Made by a program: the position numbers and the translations under genes. The notes beneath the pieces are model-generated. The model saw only the letters and a program-made list of their open reading frames with translations. It searched no databases and was not told the origin of the DNA. Shown here piece by piece: positions 23,835 through 36,357 of a DNA stretch of 64,000 bases (position 1 is its first letter; every line of letters begins with the position of its first letter). The stretch is taken from contig JAVDOI010000004.1 of the NCBI GenBank assembly GCA_032191485.1, positions 17,015,443-17,079,442 of the forward strand, given 5' to 3'. The stretch is from Leptoclinus maculatus. Taxonomy: Eukaryota; Chordata; Actinopteri; Perciformes; Stichaeidae.

Positions 23835-24783
23835 CATGAGTAGGGCCATAGCCAGGATTTTAGAAGAACTGAGGTCAAGTCCCTCTTTCGCCAGAAAAAG
23901 TTGACACCAAAAATTATGTATGTTATTTATTTGTTTACATTATTATATTGTTTGTAATATATATTTATATTTATAGACACACACACACACAGACACACGT
24001 TACATTTATAAAATGAATTATAAACTCTCACCAGGTTCCTCAGAGACCTTAATGGTTGACACAGACCTTAATATATAAGCTATTTTAAACCACTTTGTAC
24101 TGATCTCAGACCAAAAGCACGACACCAGTGCTGTCAATTTACCATTTTATGATTTATTGTCCCTCATATGAAGCGCTTATGAGTGTCCTCTTTTTTTCAC
24201 AACATGTTCTGCTTTCGAGTTATTGTAATGATTTCTGTTTATTGTGTTAAAGTTTGTTTTGCCACTGCATCTTGTGGGCAGAGCATTCTGTGTGCGTGAC
24301 TTGAAAATAAACAAATCAGCTCATCAAAGTAATAAAAGTGCTTTATCATGTTTTTTTTCTGGCTGGAGAGAAAGGCTCATTAGCCTTCGTGATGCCCGTG
24401 GCTACTCATAGATCCATCCGCCATCACTGAGCACATAGTAATGCCAGGTGGTGTTGATGAGTCACATGAATACTTTATAGATGGGAATCTCATTAATGTT
24501 TTAGTTTTTCTTCTTCATATGTATTGGAGACCTTCATTCTTACTTCTAATGCTACTTATTTTCTATTTGTCTTGTGATTAATTTGATTTATGAATCCAAA
24601 CCAAAGTAAAGGTTTAAAGTGATTATGGTTTGGCCAGGTGAAGTAATAGACTATTGATTTGTCATTGTTTTATTAGAATACTTTGTAGTGATCCACTTGT
24701 AGTAATGTCCTCTGACACAACTAGATTACAAAGAGTAATGAATGTCATTATGAAACCACCTCTCTTTTTTTTCTTTGTTTCAG

Positions 24784-24820
24784 CTGCAACAAACAACAAG
24801 CATCCATGTCTTGGCTTGAG
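24784..24820 (+). CDS. pde4c: Candidate short exon with start codon (MSWLE) for the PDE4B1/D7-like isoform
   Basis: A 37-bp segment lies between a strong acceptor (T-rich tract, then TTTGTTTCAG) and a donor (CTTGAG/GTAAAT). It holds one ATG at 24806 that reads MSWLE and ends exactly on a codon boundary. The next supported exon (33604) starts in phase 0 with GRQESLPAV, so the join is in frame. Mammalian long isoforms of this type have a longer first coding exon, so this is a hypothesis. Confidence 0.35.
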
Positions 24821-24843
24821 GTAAATAAGGTTCATGGCTTGCC

Positions 24844-24848
<5 letters not shown>

Positions 24849-24923
<75 letters not shown>
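24849..24923. repeat. (AC)n microsatellite
   Basis: About 37 AC units directly downstream of the candidate short exon. Confidence 0.97.
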
Positions 24924-24926
<3 letters not shown>

Positions 24927-25816
24927 CCCTCCTACCTGCCTTAAGTCCTACGTAACATTTGAACCTCAGTCTGACTCTGGCGCTGTGCGTCACATCGTGT
25001 CTCTCTGTCTAATGATGGCTTTGGACTTTGATTACCTCACGGCCATAAATGTTTTATCTTTACTTCAGGGCTTTCTTTGCCGTTAATAAAGACACATGGA
25101 CAAACATACACATGCACACTCACAAGGCGTGTCTGATCATGACCTAGTCAGGGTCTCGACAGTTGTTGTTTAAAAGTTAGAGGCATTTTAAAATGGCTTT
25201 CAATTATTTTCTTTTACGGAATAAAGCTTAAAAGATTTGATTGGTAAATGCATTTTCAAGGGCATATTGGTAATGATGAATGTAATCTGAATCTTAAATA
25301 ACTTTTACCATAGAAGTACCAAATATTATAGTAGTACGTTTGAATTCCCGATGGGTTTGACATTTTTTTTTTTCGTTAAATGATTGCCAAAATTGCACCA
25401 TTCATCAAGCTGTAAAAAAAGACATTAATGTCAGATTTTCCGCTTTCCAGTGGTCAATCATCATGTGTGATGAACACTTCCGTATGGAAAAATCAACTAA
25501 ATCAAAACTTAAAATTGTGATATTTCATCAAAATCACTTTATTTTACATGTCTCATGAAAAATAATTCCCAAAATAAACCGTTTACACTAACCAGATCTT
25601 GTAAAAACATTGAATTTGTTCTTCTCAGCGCAACTGGGAAGCTGTGATTGAATTCAACTTATGATTTATAACATTATTACTGTGTGATACTGCATAAAAG
25701 AAATTTTTGAGTTATCACTACTTCTAGACATGCTTGTGCTGTTTCCATAGGACTGGACTTAAATATTTCAGTGAAAAACGAGGCCACAGAGATTCAAATT
25801 GCTTGGGGTTCAGAGG

Positions 25817-25851
25817 GTAAGAAATGTTGAAGCATATTCAACATTTCTTAC
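25817..25851. repeat. Perfect hairpin, 15-bp arms, 5-base loop
   Basis: GTAAGAAATGTTGAA, loop GCATA, TTCAACATTTCTTAC. Too short for a canonical microRNA precursor. Role unknown. Confidence 0.9.
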
Positions 25852-28384
25852 AGCGAACACCACAAGTTATAGGACAAAGTAAACGTTATGTAATGGCCGT
25901 AACGTTAGGATATGTAAGTATCCTGCCTTTATCAGATTCCTGCTAGTAACCATTAGAAAATCTAAAGCTGAATTTGATCCATCCACACAAATGGGTTTCC
26001 AAAGAAATGATGTCTACTGTAACTTCACAAGTCTTTGCTGTAACCATACACAACAAAGCACAAGTCAGTGATCTTCAGTAGTCAGTAAATTGCCATTACA
26101 GTGAAAAAAATCATCTGGCAACATTTCCTGTGGAAAAGAGAAAGCTGAACTAATTCCCTCTCTGTGGACATGGCCTCAGTGTCAGTGCCTCGTTGTCTGA
26201 GCTGCAGAGCAAATGCAACCACTCATGTCTTCAAGAAGATGTTTTCCTTTATTAGAGAACTACTGTACAAGACCCTTCTAAATCTGTGTATTGTATCAAA
26301 GAAGCTCTGAAGTGTATCAAAAATGTGATGAACATTGACCACAAAATATCTCAAATATCAATCAAGATTGGAAGGATAAAATGCTTGACAGAAAGTAATC
26401 ATTTTGCTTTTTTTTTTCTTTGCAACTGGTGTTTTGTTGTTGGATGCAGCAAAGTTACTCTGTCTCAGCCTTTTATATTTACTATCACAGACAAGGTTAG
26501 GAAACTGAACTGACACATGTAACCTTAAACCCCCACAGCGTTACCCATGGCTGCTCTAGAAGACACGTTTTTGAGTGCAGAACTTCCATCTTCCATGAAA
26601 CATTCTGCTTCTGCCTGCCCGCAGAGTTAATCATGCACACGCACTCCTACAGAGAGAGGTAGAGGGTTGATTGGAGACTGGCTCTATTTATGGAGTGACG
26701 CTAATCATACTCTTTGCACCCCGGGTGTCATTATACATACAGGTGAATGTTTTCGGCTCTATATCAGAGGAACAGACTTCTTCTGGTTGTGTGCCGTTAT
26801 ATACGCTCACACATCACGCATCACTCGCTCATTAGGAAGCCATATCCAGCGACGCTCCTCTCCCCATTAGGATTAATTAATATTCATTTTTCCAATTAAG
26901 AAAACAGCAGCGGCTTTGATTGATTTTCAGGATGTCCATGAAAGGCTCTTTGATTATAGCCTCACGCTGTTAACAGTCAGAACCTGCAATATGCAATGTC
27001 TTTATCTGTAAGCGTAGTATACCTGTGTTTTATATATGGGAATATATGTGTGTATATGCTGTGCAGGTCAGACAGGAGCGCAGGTGATTGTGGGATCCCT
27101 GTGGTGTTAAACTTTGGATGCATGTTTGTTTGATGTTGGTCACAGCAGGAAGATGTCGGAGCTGCACCGTTAGCCCTCAACATACATACTAATAACTACG
27201 GAGGACTTTAAACCTCCACAGTGCTATCTTTCCTTTTTTATGTTGATAAAGTCGTCAGATTCTAGCAGAAAACCTACCGTGTAGGGAGCAGGCAGGCTTC
27301 AGCTACTGGCCCCATAACAGACGACATGCAGATGCAAAATATTAAGCGGTACGCTCTGCTGATGAGGTGAAACACCCATCAACTTGTTTATTGTGAGCAC
27401 AAAAATCTAAATCGTGACAAGAAAATATACAAGAAAATGATGAGGGTGCTACAGTCAAATCACAAGGATCTTTAATTAATTGCAGTTGAGGGCAATTGAC
27501 ACATTTACACAACAGGCTAATCAACTTATTTGCAAAAATGTGATTAAAAGCCTGAGAGCCAGAATCAGCAGAGAGCAAGATTTATCAGATCATAAATCCA
27601 AGATGAAAAATAAAACAAACTATCATAATGGAGAGAAATTTAAGAACGAGACTTGCTAGAGAAGCTACCACTGAACTAAAACATTATTTTCTGCAGCAGA
27701 ATGTAGACCTTTTGTTCTACTGCTGGACTTGGATTTCAAAGAGCATAATAGAAATAGGAGAAGAAAAACAACAAACCGTCCCAGCTCAGACAGAAAATGT
27801 TACTTACAAGCGGAGGCTCTTGGTATGCTAGCTTCACATTTATATAAAATATATATTTGTGCATACTGTAGGACCTGTGATGACATAATGACAGCACTGT
27901 GTTTCCATATGATGATGCAACAGTGCATTGAACGCAGGTAATTATCTTGATCTCATGTTTCTTAATACCTTAAAGTTAGCAGTGATGTGGAAATGTACTC
28001 CAGGTTGTATCAGTACAATAGTGATATCACTGTTCGGTGTGGTTTCAGGTGCAATAAAGCACACTTCTGACCATCGAGGTTCACATATCGCTGCGATAAG
28101 AACTTGTTATACCTGCAACTCTTTGTGTAACCAGTTTGTGGCCTTATCTTCCTTTACTATTCTTTCCTTGCAATGGAAAAGGCCTCCATAGCTATTTAAA
28201 ACGGATCTGCCAATTGCAAAGCGCTGAAAAATGTCCAAATCTAAAACTAGTAGTCAGTTGTTAAGCTTGGTGACTAAGTTGTGAAGCAGCTGACAGTATT
28301 TTCATTATAAACACAGAAAGTCCATCGCACACCAGCAATTACCAGATGTATTTAATATATTAGTTCAGTTGTGCATACAGTATA

Positions 28385-28510
28385 TTAACAATAGCCATGC
28401 TAGCAGCACTGTGAGGCTACTTGCTAATGTCAGCATGCTAACATGCTCACAATGACAATGCTAACACGTTTATGCTAAGCAGGTTTCATTTCTACAAAGG
28501 TCCCCATCTC
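28385..28510. repeat. Teleost interspersed repeat fragment
   Basis: GTCAGCATGCTAACATGCTC and CACAATGACAATGCTAACA belong to the frequent repeat family also seen, inverted, at about 13440-13570. Confidence 0.55.
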
Positions 28511-31258
28511 AGTTTAAGGTTTTAGTAGTTGCTTTCTTGTTGTACTGATGTTATTGGGTTTGATTCCAACTGTCTCCTGCCACACTGTCCTAAAAATACG
28601 ACCAGCACTTTGGGAGAGAGTGTGAGTCATAAGCGTTGAAACACTCTTGAATAATGGAGAAGTGTGGCGAAGGACAAGTCCCATCAGCTCATTGTTTCTT
28701 TAGCAGCAGTGCTGTCCCTTGTGATCACACACTGGCGTTACTGCCTCCATCTCATTCTCACTTCCTGTGTGTGGCATGGCAGGAGATCAGCCAGGTGATA
28801 AGACAACCAGCTGTTTCCTCTCTGCTGCTGATTGGCTGGTGGAATTTATCGTTCAGATAAGAAACAACCAAAAACAACATGTTGGAGCAAATAGAAAGGT
28901 GCCGCTTTAAGTCATATTGTGTTGTTGTTGGGTGAAAATGTCAAACCTGCAAAATGTCAAACGTGCTTGCGAGACAGCAGTGCGCTGCAATACAGAGAAA
29001 ACTAATGTTGATCCGGTAGTGATGGTATTACTGACCTTGTTCTGACAAAAATATACAGTCAGTGAGTCGGAAAATAAAATACAGAATGAAAGATCCATCT
29101 GAAGTCAGACTAAAACTGAAACTAACACAAAGCAGATAAACGCTCTAGATAAATACGTGAATTTCCACTGCTGAACATTTGACTGGTTAGTTCAACCACA
29201 CGAAAAACTGTGTTCAGCTCTCTGACACCAGCACACAAAAAAAGGAAGTAATAATCCCAAAATAAGGTTGTGGTAGAGAGACATTTCATTACTGACTGGT
29301 TGCATGTTTTACGATGGTTTGCATGACTTGAGTTCACTTACTTGATTTCTTGACTGCATGTGAGCGCACCGCAGTGTAAGAAGTGAATTCTCTGAGTGCG
29401 AGTTGATTCTCTGGACACCAACACTATTTTTTGCGAACATTTCCCAATTAAAGTTTTGTATTAGATTAAATAAAATGACTTTGAAGTATAGCAGCAGAAA
29501 GATAGTAAAGTAAGCAACACAGTCACCTAGTGCTGCTGAGAAGGACTTTTGAGCCTCTGTTCAACTTGCTTGCTGATGAGCTCGACAGTTCATTCTTGGC
29601 CACAACTCAAGGTCCCATTTTTATTCTGGAGCTTTTGCCCTTATCACATGGAAGCACATGAAAGTGTGGCTGTTCAAACGTTCCATTATTGTGAGTGCTT
29701 TGTTGTCCACGTGGGCTTAAAAGATGAGCTTCGCTTTTGAAACAGCTCCTGACAAAACAATCCTAACTCAAGGACCACTAAAAAACCCTGCCAAACCGAG
29801 GTCACATATGTTAGACAATTTATTTTTCAAAGTCGAGAATTTGACATTTACACCCACTTCACGCCGAAATTGACTAGCTGTGTGGACGTGAGAAAGTAAG
29901 CAGGGTTTGTTCTTCTCTTTCTTGTTCTGATTTTTTACATTCGTTACACAACTTTTTCAATCACTTTTCATGTGAACAACTAAGCGCAACACTATGAATA
30001 TTTTCCAGGAGAGACTGTTTACAAATGTGTGCCGTTATTCCCATATCTTAACAATATTTTACGGATGTAAACCCTTTTGATTGCCAACGATATCAGAGAA
30101 CAGGTAGCACGAACTACTTATCTTCAAGCACACAACCTTTAGATGCATCAGCTGCACGTTTGTGTAGCTTTATATACATTACACAGGCTAAAATCCTTAG
30201 TTTATACTGACTAGGACAAAATAACCAAAGAGACAACCAGAACTTTCAAAATCTTTCTATCCACAGGACCAAGTTGTATTGATATCCAATAGCAACGGAG
30301 ACAAAGACTGTCTGAGATGACAGGTGTGTATTGTAGCTTGAGGTGGAGGACAGGCCTGTCACATGTTTGTTTTTTTGGTGCTTGACGGCACCGAGCAGGG
30401 AAAGTAGACGAGCGGTTGCAGCTCCTGGATGGCAGATCAATATTTATCACCTCTCTCTGAACACCTCTCACCAGGTAACAGCCCTGCAAACTCTACTGAA
30501 GCACTAATGACATAAAAACAAAGGCTTTGAGCTGCTGGGGCCAAAATGAACATGGATTTTTGGGGCCACCTCAATCTTATTTGACACTTTTTAATGAGAA
30601 GTCATCTTGGTGATGTACTGTTCACACATACATACATACATACAAACACACATGCACACACAGAATCTCACACTGGATTTGCCATAGTGATGTTTGTCAA
30701 CTGGACAAAGTTGCCGTCTTTCACAGTCGGGGTGCATCGAAGGACATTAAATGGATTTGCAGGGGAACATGCAAAAACAGCCAATTTAATGACCAGGGAA
30801 GGAGACAAACAAACTACTCGCTTAGTGTCAGATGTGAAAAGTGTTTGTGCTACGCCTGCAATACCCACAGGGCCGATTGGGCCGATGCCACACGTCTGTG
30901 GACAAATGCATGTAAGTTTATGTAAGTAACATTATTGAGTTTAAAAATTGAGACCGCTAAATTATTCCGGCATTTAGTTTGTTATGGCAGTACTCTTCTG
31001 ATTGTCATTTGAACTAGAAGTCGTACATAATATATTTGTTCATCAACAGTGATGCTTTGCAAACATATGGTAATTGTAACTAATTAGATGATATTTCATA
31101 ATTTCAGTGGGACATTCAAATCTCAACTCTAATGTTTTATTAATGAATACTGAGTAATTTGTTTACTTGCAGTGCACAGCATACTTGGTGGGTACATTGT
31201 GCGTCTATATTGTATCAAACACATCTATAATGATGTACTGTGCAGTATGTAATATAAC

Positions 31259-31275
31259 GGGGGGGGGGGGGGGGG
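31259..31275 (+). repeat. G17 homopolymer
   Basis: Seventeen consecutive G. It could form a G-quadruplex, and its length is uncertain in any assembly. Confidence 0.9.
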
Positions 31276-33603
31276 TATTAATTGTATATTAATTTATTAC
31301 TAAATTGGAAAGGCAAATGTGTATATTCCATGTAGCTTTATTATTATTTTGTATCATTGTGTAAGCTTATGTGAATAAACCTCTCAATAAATCCTTGTTT
31401 GGACCTTTTAGAGCAAAGCAAAAGAGGACTAGAGAGGCCTCATGACTCACCACTACTATTATTCCATGGATATTGTTTTGCTGCTTTTGACTGATTCAAG
31501 CGGTTCTTTCCTTACATGACATGATGTAGATCTTTACAACAACAGACTCAATATCCACTGACAGCTGGTCGCAGGTGTGCTTGCAGGTGTGCAATTAGCT
31601 TCCAGAATGAGATTGTTGGCACTGCTCGATAAGTGGTGAACCTTTAGTCCTAAAACACTTAAAACACTGTAATCATCTCAGCTTTCGTTCTTCCCAAGTG
31701 CATCTTCTTCACAACATTTGAGTCATGAAACCAAGCACCGTTGAGCTTAACAAGACAGTCTGTGCTGTTGAAGCTTTGTCTGTGTTTACAGATTTTGCTT
31801 GCACCTTTTAGCTAGTGTGGCCTTCTTGTGCGTTTCTGTGAAAGCATGCTCAGTAAAGTAGTTCTTGCCTCCATGGCCTGTTGAGAATACATAAAGTACA
31901 GGAGGCTTTAGAGAGAGGTCCCGTATTAAACAAACCATTATTAATACCAGACAGTTGGCCACCATTGTGACCGCAATCCCAACAGGTGAATATCAGTGTC
32001 TGTTGTCGTCAAGCTAACATTCGTGATAGAAGTCTCCTCTGGCTCTGGTTGCTCTTCAACGTCGATTGGCTTAGATTTTAAAATCAAAATTTTGAGAGTA
32101 AGCATCCTTGATTGCTTTTTGACACGTTTGCTGCTGACTACAAAACAGAAAAATGAATAATGGCGATTTGATGCGCAGATTGTGTTTTTTCTGATCTCTG
32201 AGTTTAAGTGAGTGCCCCCACACTTCGATGGTGATAGCAAGAATATCATGCATCCTGGTATTTTTATTGAAGGGAATTAGTGATAAATCACCCTCATGAA
32301 TGAATCATAAATCAATAATAGCCTAATTTTATGCATGGTCCGTAATGATGAAGATACAGAAAAATAGAAATTCACGGCAGAAATAGCATATTGCAAAGAA
32401 AAAAGTCCATTCTCACACACACTTATTATCTAATCATGGACTTGCAGCAAACTGGCGTTTGTTGATGTATGTCCTCTTTAGATACTTGTGAAGCTCAGAC
32501 TTGCCATACATCAATCACAGCAGCATTATCAAAGATAATAAAAAATATGACTTTTCAAGAACTGTTATTACCTTAAATTCTGACAATTTAAAGGACATTT
32601 TTATTACATTTTATTATTTTTGTATGTAGGTGAACTCGGGCTAGACGGATCTTGACGGGTTTCCAACTTGGAATTCGGACTTGAATGATCGTTCCATTGC
32701 ACTTTTCTTTCTCGGAGGTCGTTTTTTTGTAGTTCAGAGTACAGTGGAGCATTAGCATCGTGTTGGTTATGTGAAGTCATGTGACCGTGGTGTAGTTTGT
32801 TTATATCCTAAAGTTTTTTTATGTCTAGCGATTGTATTTATGCTTCATAAAAGTGGTGTTCATTTATGAAGATTATCTGCTGAACAAAAACCTGTAAGTT
32901 TCATAAACATGTTGCCGCAGAGCTTTTTCTGCAGTACTACAAAACTCAGTGGAAAAATCTCATTGGCCTTTTGTCCCGTTGACCAGTGCGATGCCAACTT
33001 CCAGGTCGGCCCTACAAAAATACATCATCTCTGCAGCACTCTATTAAGTTACTCTATAAAGTTTGTATAGATCAAAATGACTCGTGAAGCAAGATCCCCC
33101 TCTTAGTTTTATGATAGCAAGCTAACATTAGCACAAAACACAAAGACTGATAGAAATGTCATTACTTTTGCAGATATTTGGTTATAAACAAAAGTATTGG
33201 ACACATTTGTCTGGGAACCGTGATTGTCTGTACAAAATGTATTTTGCCAATCTAGCGACAGACAGACTAACATCTCTGAAGCCATGCTACTAACATGGTT
33301 AGAAAAAGCAGTTGAATTGTATTGCATTATACTGACAGGTGTTTCTACTATTTAGTGTGTCTCATTGATATAAATCAGGTTGGCAAAGTATTAGAAACAC
33401 CTCTCAGTATATTGCTTTGCAATTAAACAGAGTTAGGAAACTATCAAAGTAGTTTATATTCGTATTTTATTGAAGCTATATAATTTCTACTATATTCATA
33501 CTGTGCAGGATGTTATGAAATAAAAATGTGTCGCTGTCTTTTGCATCGATGTCACTGATGTTTTTTACACTCATGTTCTCTCTTCCTTCCTCTCGGGGTG
33601 CAG

Positions 33604-33803
33604 GGTCGTCAGGAGTCTCTGCCTGCAGTCCACCAGGCGGTGCGGCGGCGTTTCTCTGGGCCGCTGCAACTGCCTCCTCTGTGGAGGAGACACTCCTGCC
33701 AGGAGCACCCGAATGACCACCGGCGGCCGTCTGCAACACTCGGTCTGCCTCTGGACCGGCTGGAAGTGCTGTACAGACGAGCACTGGCCAGAGATGGGCA
33801 AAG
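33604..33803 (+). CDS. pde4c: pde4c alternative N-terminal exon, PDE4B1/PDE4D7-like
   Basis: An internal exon of 200 bp with an excellent acceptor (TTCTCTCTTCCTTCCTCTC, GGGGTGCAG) and donor (GCAAAG/GTCGGT). It encodes about 66 residues, including VRRRFSGPLQLPPLWRRHS, which follows the PDE4D7/PDE4B1 isoform-specific segment (RRLSCRNIQLPPL and SGNLQLPPL type). The DHRRPSATLGLPL part matches the later R-P-T-S/T-L-P-L segment. It ends two bases into a codon, like the other two N-terminal exons here, and so can join the common exon. In the family this segment gives long-form enzymes their isoform-specific partners and location. It needs an upstream coding start, for which 24784-24820 is a candidate. 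The opposite strand is also open here but lacks splice signals. Confidence 0.8.
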
Positions 33804-34482
33804 GTCGGTGACACACACACATACACTCTTCTTTCTTTCTATTAAAAAGAATGAAAGCTGCTCCTCCGGCTTTGCATTGCTGTGTTTTTATGGGTTTTCT
33901 TTCATCGTGCAGGTTGGAGGGCTGTACATACCGCACATATGGAAGTGCTCTTGCTGTTGGTTCTTGTGTTTTTATAATACTGGTGATTGGTACCAATCCT
34001 ACATGTTTTGAAAGATTTTAAAATGCTGCCTGTTGATGTTCATGGAGTATTTTTTATGAAAAGGATGGGCGCTTGGTTGTTTTGGTTCTTCATCTTAGGA
34101 GTTGTTGTTCTGGTGTGTTTTATTTTTATTTGGAACATCTGTTGGCCTGCGTCACCATGGCAAATGATAGGCATCCAGCTCAACAATGACCAGGACAGGA
34201 CATCTGCTTGATGGAAAATAAGCACAAAATGGGTCAAAGGCCATGAAAATCCAGTAATTACACATTTTTTCTGACTATAGAGGTCCTCTTTCTTTCATAC
34301 GTTCTTTCTTTGTCCTTTCTCTCTTTCTCTCTCTAAGGTAAGCGGGCAGAGTTACCTCTGCTCATTAGCTCTGTTTCCCTCAGTGTTTGGTTTCAGTCCG
34401 GGTGCACACTGTGGAAACAGCAAGGTTTCTGTCTGGACAACTGAAGCTTTCTGAGTGACAGCGAAGTTAACAACTCCGCGTT

Positions 34483-34594
<112 letters not shown>

Positions 34595-34671
34595 TGGGAT
34601 AATGAAATTGCTCTACCCTTTTCAAAATACCTGGTAATTGCAGCAACAGGAAGAGGTCTGTCAGTGAAAGG

Positions 34672-34672
<1 letters not shown>

Positions 34673-34719
<47 letters not shown>
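34673..34719. repeat. (GT)n microsatellite
   Basis: About 23 GT units. With the upstream CA run it forms an imperfect long inverted repeat across 34483-34719. Confidence 0.95.
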
Positions 34720-34720
<1 letters not shown>

Positions 34721-35820
34721 TTTCCCTATCTCTGCATTAGTCTTTTTTTTATTTGAAAGTTTACAATCTTTATGCTTAAACATTTAGAAACACCATGTAT
34801 GTGTGTGCTGTCATTAATGATTGAGGGGTGAACATAATATATTTTTTGTTAGAGTGAAAACCTATTTTGACTAAACAGCTTATTTGCTATATAGCACATA
34901 TTTGTCCTTCAGGCTAATGAACACAAAGCTTGGTGACTACCTATGTTGCTTTCCTGTCATGCCAATAAATATGAATATTTTTTAAGTCATGGTATGAAGC
35001 CAGAGCTTCCAGCAAGTATTTGAAGTACTGTAGGCTACCCATCACATAGAAAATACTTTAGCCAATTAAACAAGCAGTACTATCATGGTCTACGGAAGTT
35101 AACATGGCGAGGTGATATTCAAACTCGTCATTGAAGTCATGCTTTGTTTGATTTGCTATGTTTTGTTATACTTAATGGAAATTCTTGAGCACATTTAGAT
35201 ATAAAAAATATTTGTTTAGATTACCAAAATTGTTTTTTAAATTGAATCCAACCATTTGGCAGTAAATCAGCAGCCCACCAGTGTGTCCTGGCCCAGTGGT
35301 TGAGAAAAGCTGTCGTATCTGAAATCCATTTTTTTCAGGTTTAGAAAGCAACAAACACAACTACAGTTTTTTGATAATAAAAATAAATCTGGACATGTAT
35401 ACTTGATTGTCAAACAGTTTGTTTTTAGTTGATTTACTCTGGACTGTATTGATCCTAAGTGCATTATTGTGGTGAAGAAATGTACATTGAATTGACTCTC
35501 CCAGAGCAGAAACCAAAGAGAAGCAGCAAATAGTTAGGAAACTAGAACTCTGTATTATTTATAACTTGAAAGATAGGTCGATTACCAAAATGTTTGTCCT
35601 TCAATTTTATATCAGTAGACTGATTGATCAATGTTTCACCACAAAGTGTTGCTCTACCAGAAGAAGTACAATACAAACGGGTTGCAGAGGAAATACTGTA
35701 TGAATACTGACGATTGTCAGTTTAACTGTTAATAAGAGAAACGGATTGAAAGAGCAGGATAAAAAAACTGACTGAAAGATAAAGATGGCGAGCAATAGAT
35801 CGGACTATAAAAGGAAAGAT

Positions 35821-35825
<5 letters not shown>

Positions 35826-35865
<40 letters not shown>

Positions 35866-35922
35866 GAGAGAGAGAGGGAGAGAGAGAGAGAGAGAGGGAG
35901 AGAGGGAGAGAGGGAGAGAGAG
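35826..35922. repeat. (GA)n purine tract just upstream of the PDE4C1/D4-like exon
   Basis: GA repeats with scattered GGGA interruptions, about 50 bases before the GC-rich leader of the next exon. GAGA tracts are common near vertebrate promoters. Confidence 0.95.
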
Positions 35923-35929
35923 TCGGTAT

Positions 35930-36148
35930 TGACTGAGAGGCTGAGAGTCGTTTCAGCACTCCGGCTCATGGACAGCAGCGCAGCACCATGCCGCGCGCAG
36001 CTCTTTGTCCTTTAACGGTGTGAAGCGCAGGGCTTCCCCCCCCTCAAACTCGCAGACAGCCCGTTTCTCCACGCCTTACACCATTCTCCGAACTCCATTC
36101 AAGGACTCGTTTTTAAAAAAAACAAGGAAAACAAACTAAAGTAGAAAA
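35930..36148 (+). promoter_or_regulatory. pde4c: GC-rich leader and likely promoter of the PDE4C1/D4-like isoform
   Basis: A GC-rich island directly before ATG 36149, with no splice acceptor needed, which suggests an independent promoter and first exon. Two short upstream ORFs lie in it, 35968-36015 (15 codons plus stop) and 35988-36023, both out of frame with the main ATG. These could lower translation of the long isoform. No TATA box is seen. Confidence 0.6.
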
Positions 36149-36357
36149 ATGGAGTGTAATGTTACCACGCTGAGCAGAGAGGGAGCAGGGCTCGCCAAGC
36201 CGCCCAAACATCTGTGGCGGCAACCCAGGACTCACATACGGATCAAACAGCGCTTCAACTCGGACACCGAGCGCTACCTGTGTCGCAACCGGACCCTGGA
36301 GAAGCTGCGACCCGGGCTGAGGAAACCCCGCATGTCCTGGCCATCCCCACAGAATCG
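36149..36357 (+). CDS. pde4c: pde4c first coding exon, PDE4C1/PDE4D4/PDE4A-like N-terminus
   Basis: The ATG at 36149 (AAAATGG context) opens 69 codons and ends in a donor (AATCG/GTAACC) two bases into a codon. The product contains PKHLWRQPRTHIRIKQRF, matching the HLWRQPR.PIRI.QR motif of long PDE4A/C/D4 isoforms, then YSDTERYL-like NSDTERYL, and LRPGLRKPRMSWPSP before the border, as in the family (RPGL..SRMSWPSS). PDE4 enzymes hydrolyse cAMP; this piece directs the long form to partners and membranes. Regulatory and catalytic domains are off the right edge. PDE4C identity rests on neighbourhood with mpv17l2 and on the C1-like sequence, but another PDE4 paralogue cannot be fully excluded. Confidence 0.9.

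Larger units (their letters stand above)
24924..33603. other. Intronic region upstream of the PDE4B1/D7-like exon
   Basis: No exon is supported. Contents listed separately are a hairpin at 25817-25851, a teleost repeat at 28385-28510 and a G17 tract. The stretch at about 32636-33040 has the look of a fish repeat with GGTCG-rich ends. A minus-strand reading at 31941-32249 has a biased acidic segment but no recognised domain. Confidence 0.3.

Noticed and set aside
26530..26630. Short reading MAALEDTFLSAELPSS as a possible PDE4 start exon
   Set aside because: Stops soon after, no donor in the required phase and no resemblance to known N-termini.
31941..32249. Minus-strand ORF with an acidic segment (IDVEEQPEPEETS)
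   Set aside because: Suggestive composition but no recognised family, no exon borders and no repeat in the window to support it.
33476..33996. Minus-strand ORFs of 116-141 codons over the PDE4B1/D7-like exon
   Set aside because: Shadows of the GC-rich + strand exon; no splice signals or family similarity on the minus strand, and the + strand matches PDE4.
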